Assembly (NCBI GenBank): GCA_964648985.1
Contig: CAZYMS010000005.1
Location: forward strand, 1-64,000
Direction of reading: 5' to 3'
Length of the DNA stretch: 64,000 nucleotides
Source: JAEUSE01 sp964648985
Lineage (GTDB): Bacteria > Patescibacteriota > Doudnabacteria > UBA920
In this document: piece by piece, positions 63,414-64,000 of the stretch
How positions within the stretch are numbered: the stretch's first letter is position 1
How the letters are laid out: every line of letters begins with the position of its first letter
Translations under genes and position numbers: made by a program
Notes under the pieces: generated by a model
What the model was told of the DNA's origin: nothing
Databases searched by the model: none
Seen by the model: only the letters and a program-made list of their open reading frames with translations

Positions 63414-63776
63414 ATGGATACCCGATTCCATATCAATAACATCCCACAGCTCAAGTCCAGGAGAAAAGAGCTGAGGCAAAATCTCACTCCGCCAGAAAAA
63501 CGCTTATGGCTGTATTTGCAAGGTTCTCAGTTAGGTGCTAAGTTCCGACGCCAGCCTAGCGTGGGTAGTTACATCTTAGATTTCTACTGTCCTCAGTATC
63601 GTTTAGCTATAGAGATCGATGGCGCATTCCACGATAGTGAGCAATCACATATTTATGATAATGAACGAACCAACTTTTTGGCCAAAAGCGGAATTACAGT
63701 TTTGCGTTTTACCAATAAGGATGTTATGAATAACTTAGATGGTGTATTATCAGAAATCAAAAAATACCTAAAATAA
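63414..63776 (+). CDS. DUF559 (Vsr-like) endonuclease domain protein
   Basis: 120 aa. RKELRQNLTPPEKRLWLYL, GAKFRRQPSVGSYILDFYCP (PD-(D/E)xK Asp), QYRLAIEIDGAFHDSEQSHI (Glu and the following catalytic residues), and TVLRFTNKDVMNNLDGVL. Single-domain nuclease related to very-short-patch repair endonucleases, typical of DUF559. It is flanked on both sides by the type A and B repeats, which sit in the gapA-pgk gap only. The biological role of solitary DUF559 proteins is not established. Confidence 0.88.
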   Translation: MDTRFHINNIPQLKSRRKELRQNLTPPEKRLWLYLQGSQLGAKFRRQPSVGSYILDFYCPQYRLAIEIDGAFHDSEQSHIYDNERTNFLAKSGITVLRFTNKDVMNNLDGVLSEIKKYLK

Positions 63777-63777
63777 A

Positions 63778-63835
63778 CCCTTCCGTCCCCGCTACGCGGA
63801 TCCACCTTCCCTTAGAAAGGGAAGGAGAAAAGAAC
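63778..63835 (+). repeat. REP-like element, type B copy 2, providing the pgk ribosome-binding site
   Basis: Same design as 63270-63327; its last bases, GAAGGAGAAAAG, contain AAGGAG 11 bases before the pgk ATG, so the repeat seems to serve as Shine-Dalgarno. Confidence 0.85.
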
Positions 63836-63837
63836 TT

Positions 63838-64000
63838 ATGGCTATAAAATATTTAAAATCTGCAAATCTAAAAAATAAGACTGTGCTTATGCGCGTCGAT
63901 GTTAACGTGCCTCTGACCGATGCAGGTAAGGTTGCAGATGACTTTCGAATCCGCTCTATATTGCCGACAATAGAATATTTACAAAAGCAAAAGTGCAAAA
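63838..64000 (+). CDS. pgk: phosphoglycerate kinase, N-terminal part
   Basis: 54 residues are visible before the window ends. MAIKYLKSANLKNKTVLMRV, then DVNVPLTDAGKVADDFRIRS, which contains the family's RVDVNVP signature and the substrate-binding Arg. It takes the phosphoryl group from the product of gapA. The rest lies outside the window. Confidence 0.95.
   Translation, partial: MAIKYLKSANLKNKTVLMRVDVNVPLTDAGKVADDFRIRSILPTIEYLQKQKCK

Noticed and set aside
63253..63474. 73-codon open frame before the DUF559 gene
   Set aside because: It is a translation of the repeats and overlaps the nuclease start in another frame.
1..64000. Alternative genetic code (UGA as Gly, as in Gracilibacteria/SR1)
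   Set aside because: Conserved genes end at TGA, TAA and TAG at family-typical lengths, and no in-frame TGA occurs in them.

Overview
The window is 64 kb of a bacterial scaffold that looks like a candidate-phyla-radiation (Patescibacteria, probably Parcubacteria-like) genome. The evidence is a long ribosomal-protein run in which rplO follows rpsE directly with no rpmD (L30) gene, many short proteins, fragmentary central metabolism, a type IV pilin, a TraG/VirD4-like ATPase with one N-terminal membrane segment, and many lineage-specific proteins of unknown function. Genes end in TAA, TAG and TGA, so the standard bacterial code applies. No rRNA, tRNA, CRISPR array, prophage or transposase was seen. 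The sequence is a scaffold with three 100-N gaps. Two of them (in the ABC ATPase gene and in rpsG) are flanked by an identical 55-bp sequence and are joining artefacts: removing 155 bases restores both reading frames.

Layout. 1-6.2 kb: a DUF3048 lipoprotein-like gene, a secreted unknown, two tiny genes, a class A penicillin-binding protein and a TMEM175-like channel. 6.4-13.3 kb: a repeat-rich surface protein, a membrane protein with a pseudopilin-like tail, a two-helix membrane protein, and a MutY-like glycosylase without an Fe-S cluster. 13.3-19.7 kb: an ABC permease/ATPase pair, three tandem unknowns sharing a C-terminal RPDxW module, rpmB and an M50 protease. 20.2-26.1 kb: rpsL-rpsG-fusA and tuf. 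26.2-28.7 kb: a protein whose C-terminal part resembles HopA1-family effectors, and a secreted unknown. 29-41 kb: the S10-spc ribosomal operon from rpsJ to secY. 41-49 kb: the conjugation-type ATPase, a duplicated GtrA protein, dnaX, an HtrA protease and ruvX. 49-64 kb: sugar metabolism (galT, tpiA, rpiB, rpe, split transketolase, PfkB kinase, class II aldolase, gapA, start of pgk), interrupted by membrane proteins, a decayed four-helix-bundle gene, a pilin, and a DUF559 endonuclease set in REP-like repeats.

The most unusual structure is intergenic. Almost every gap in the ribosomal operon, and many elsewhere, holds a 60-100 nt imperfect hairpin built from short repeated words in its 5' arm and their complements in its 3' arm, ending just before the next start codon. 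Several are near-copies of one another (rplV, rplN and rplR; rpsQ and rpsN; rplB and rplE). Genes with these elements have no Shine-Dalgarno sequence. Four isolated minus-strand genes for small exported or membrane proteins show the opposite design: good sigma-70 promoters, purine-rich Shine-Dalgarno sites and their own terminators.

The metabolic genes would give lower glycolysis and the non-oxidative pentose phosphate route. The surface protein, pilin, pseudopilin-tailed protein, TraG-like ATPase and possible effector-like protein suggest a cell that depends on contact with other cells; that last point is inference.
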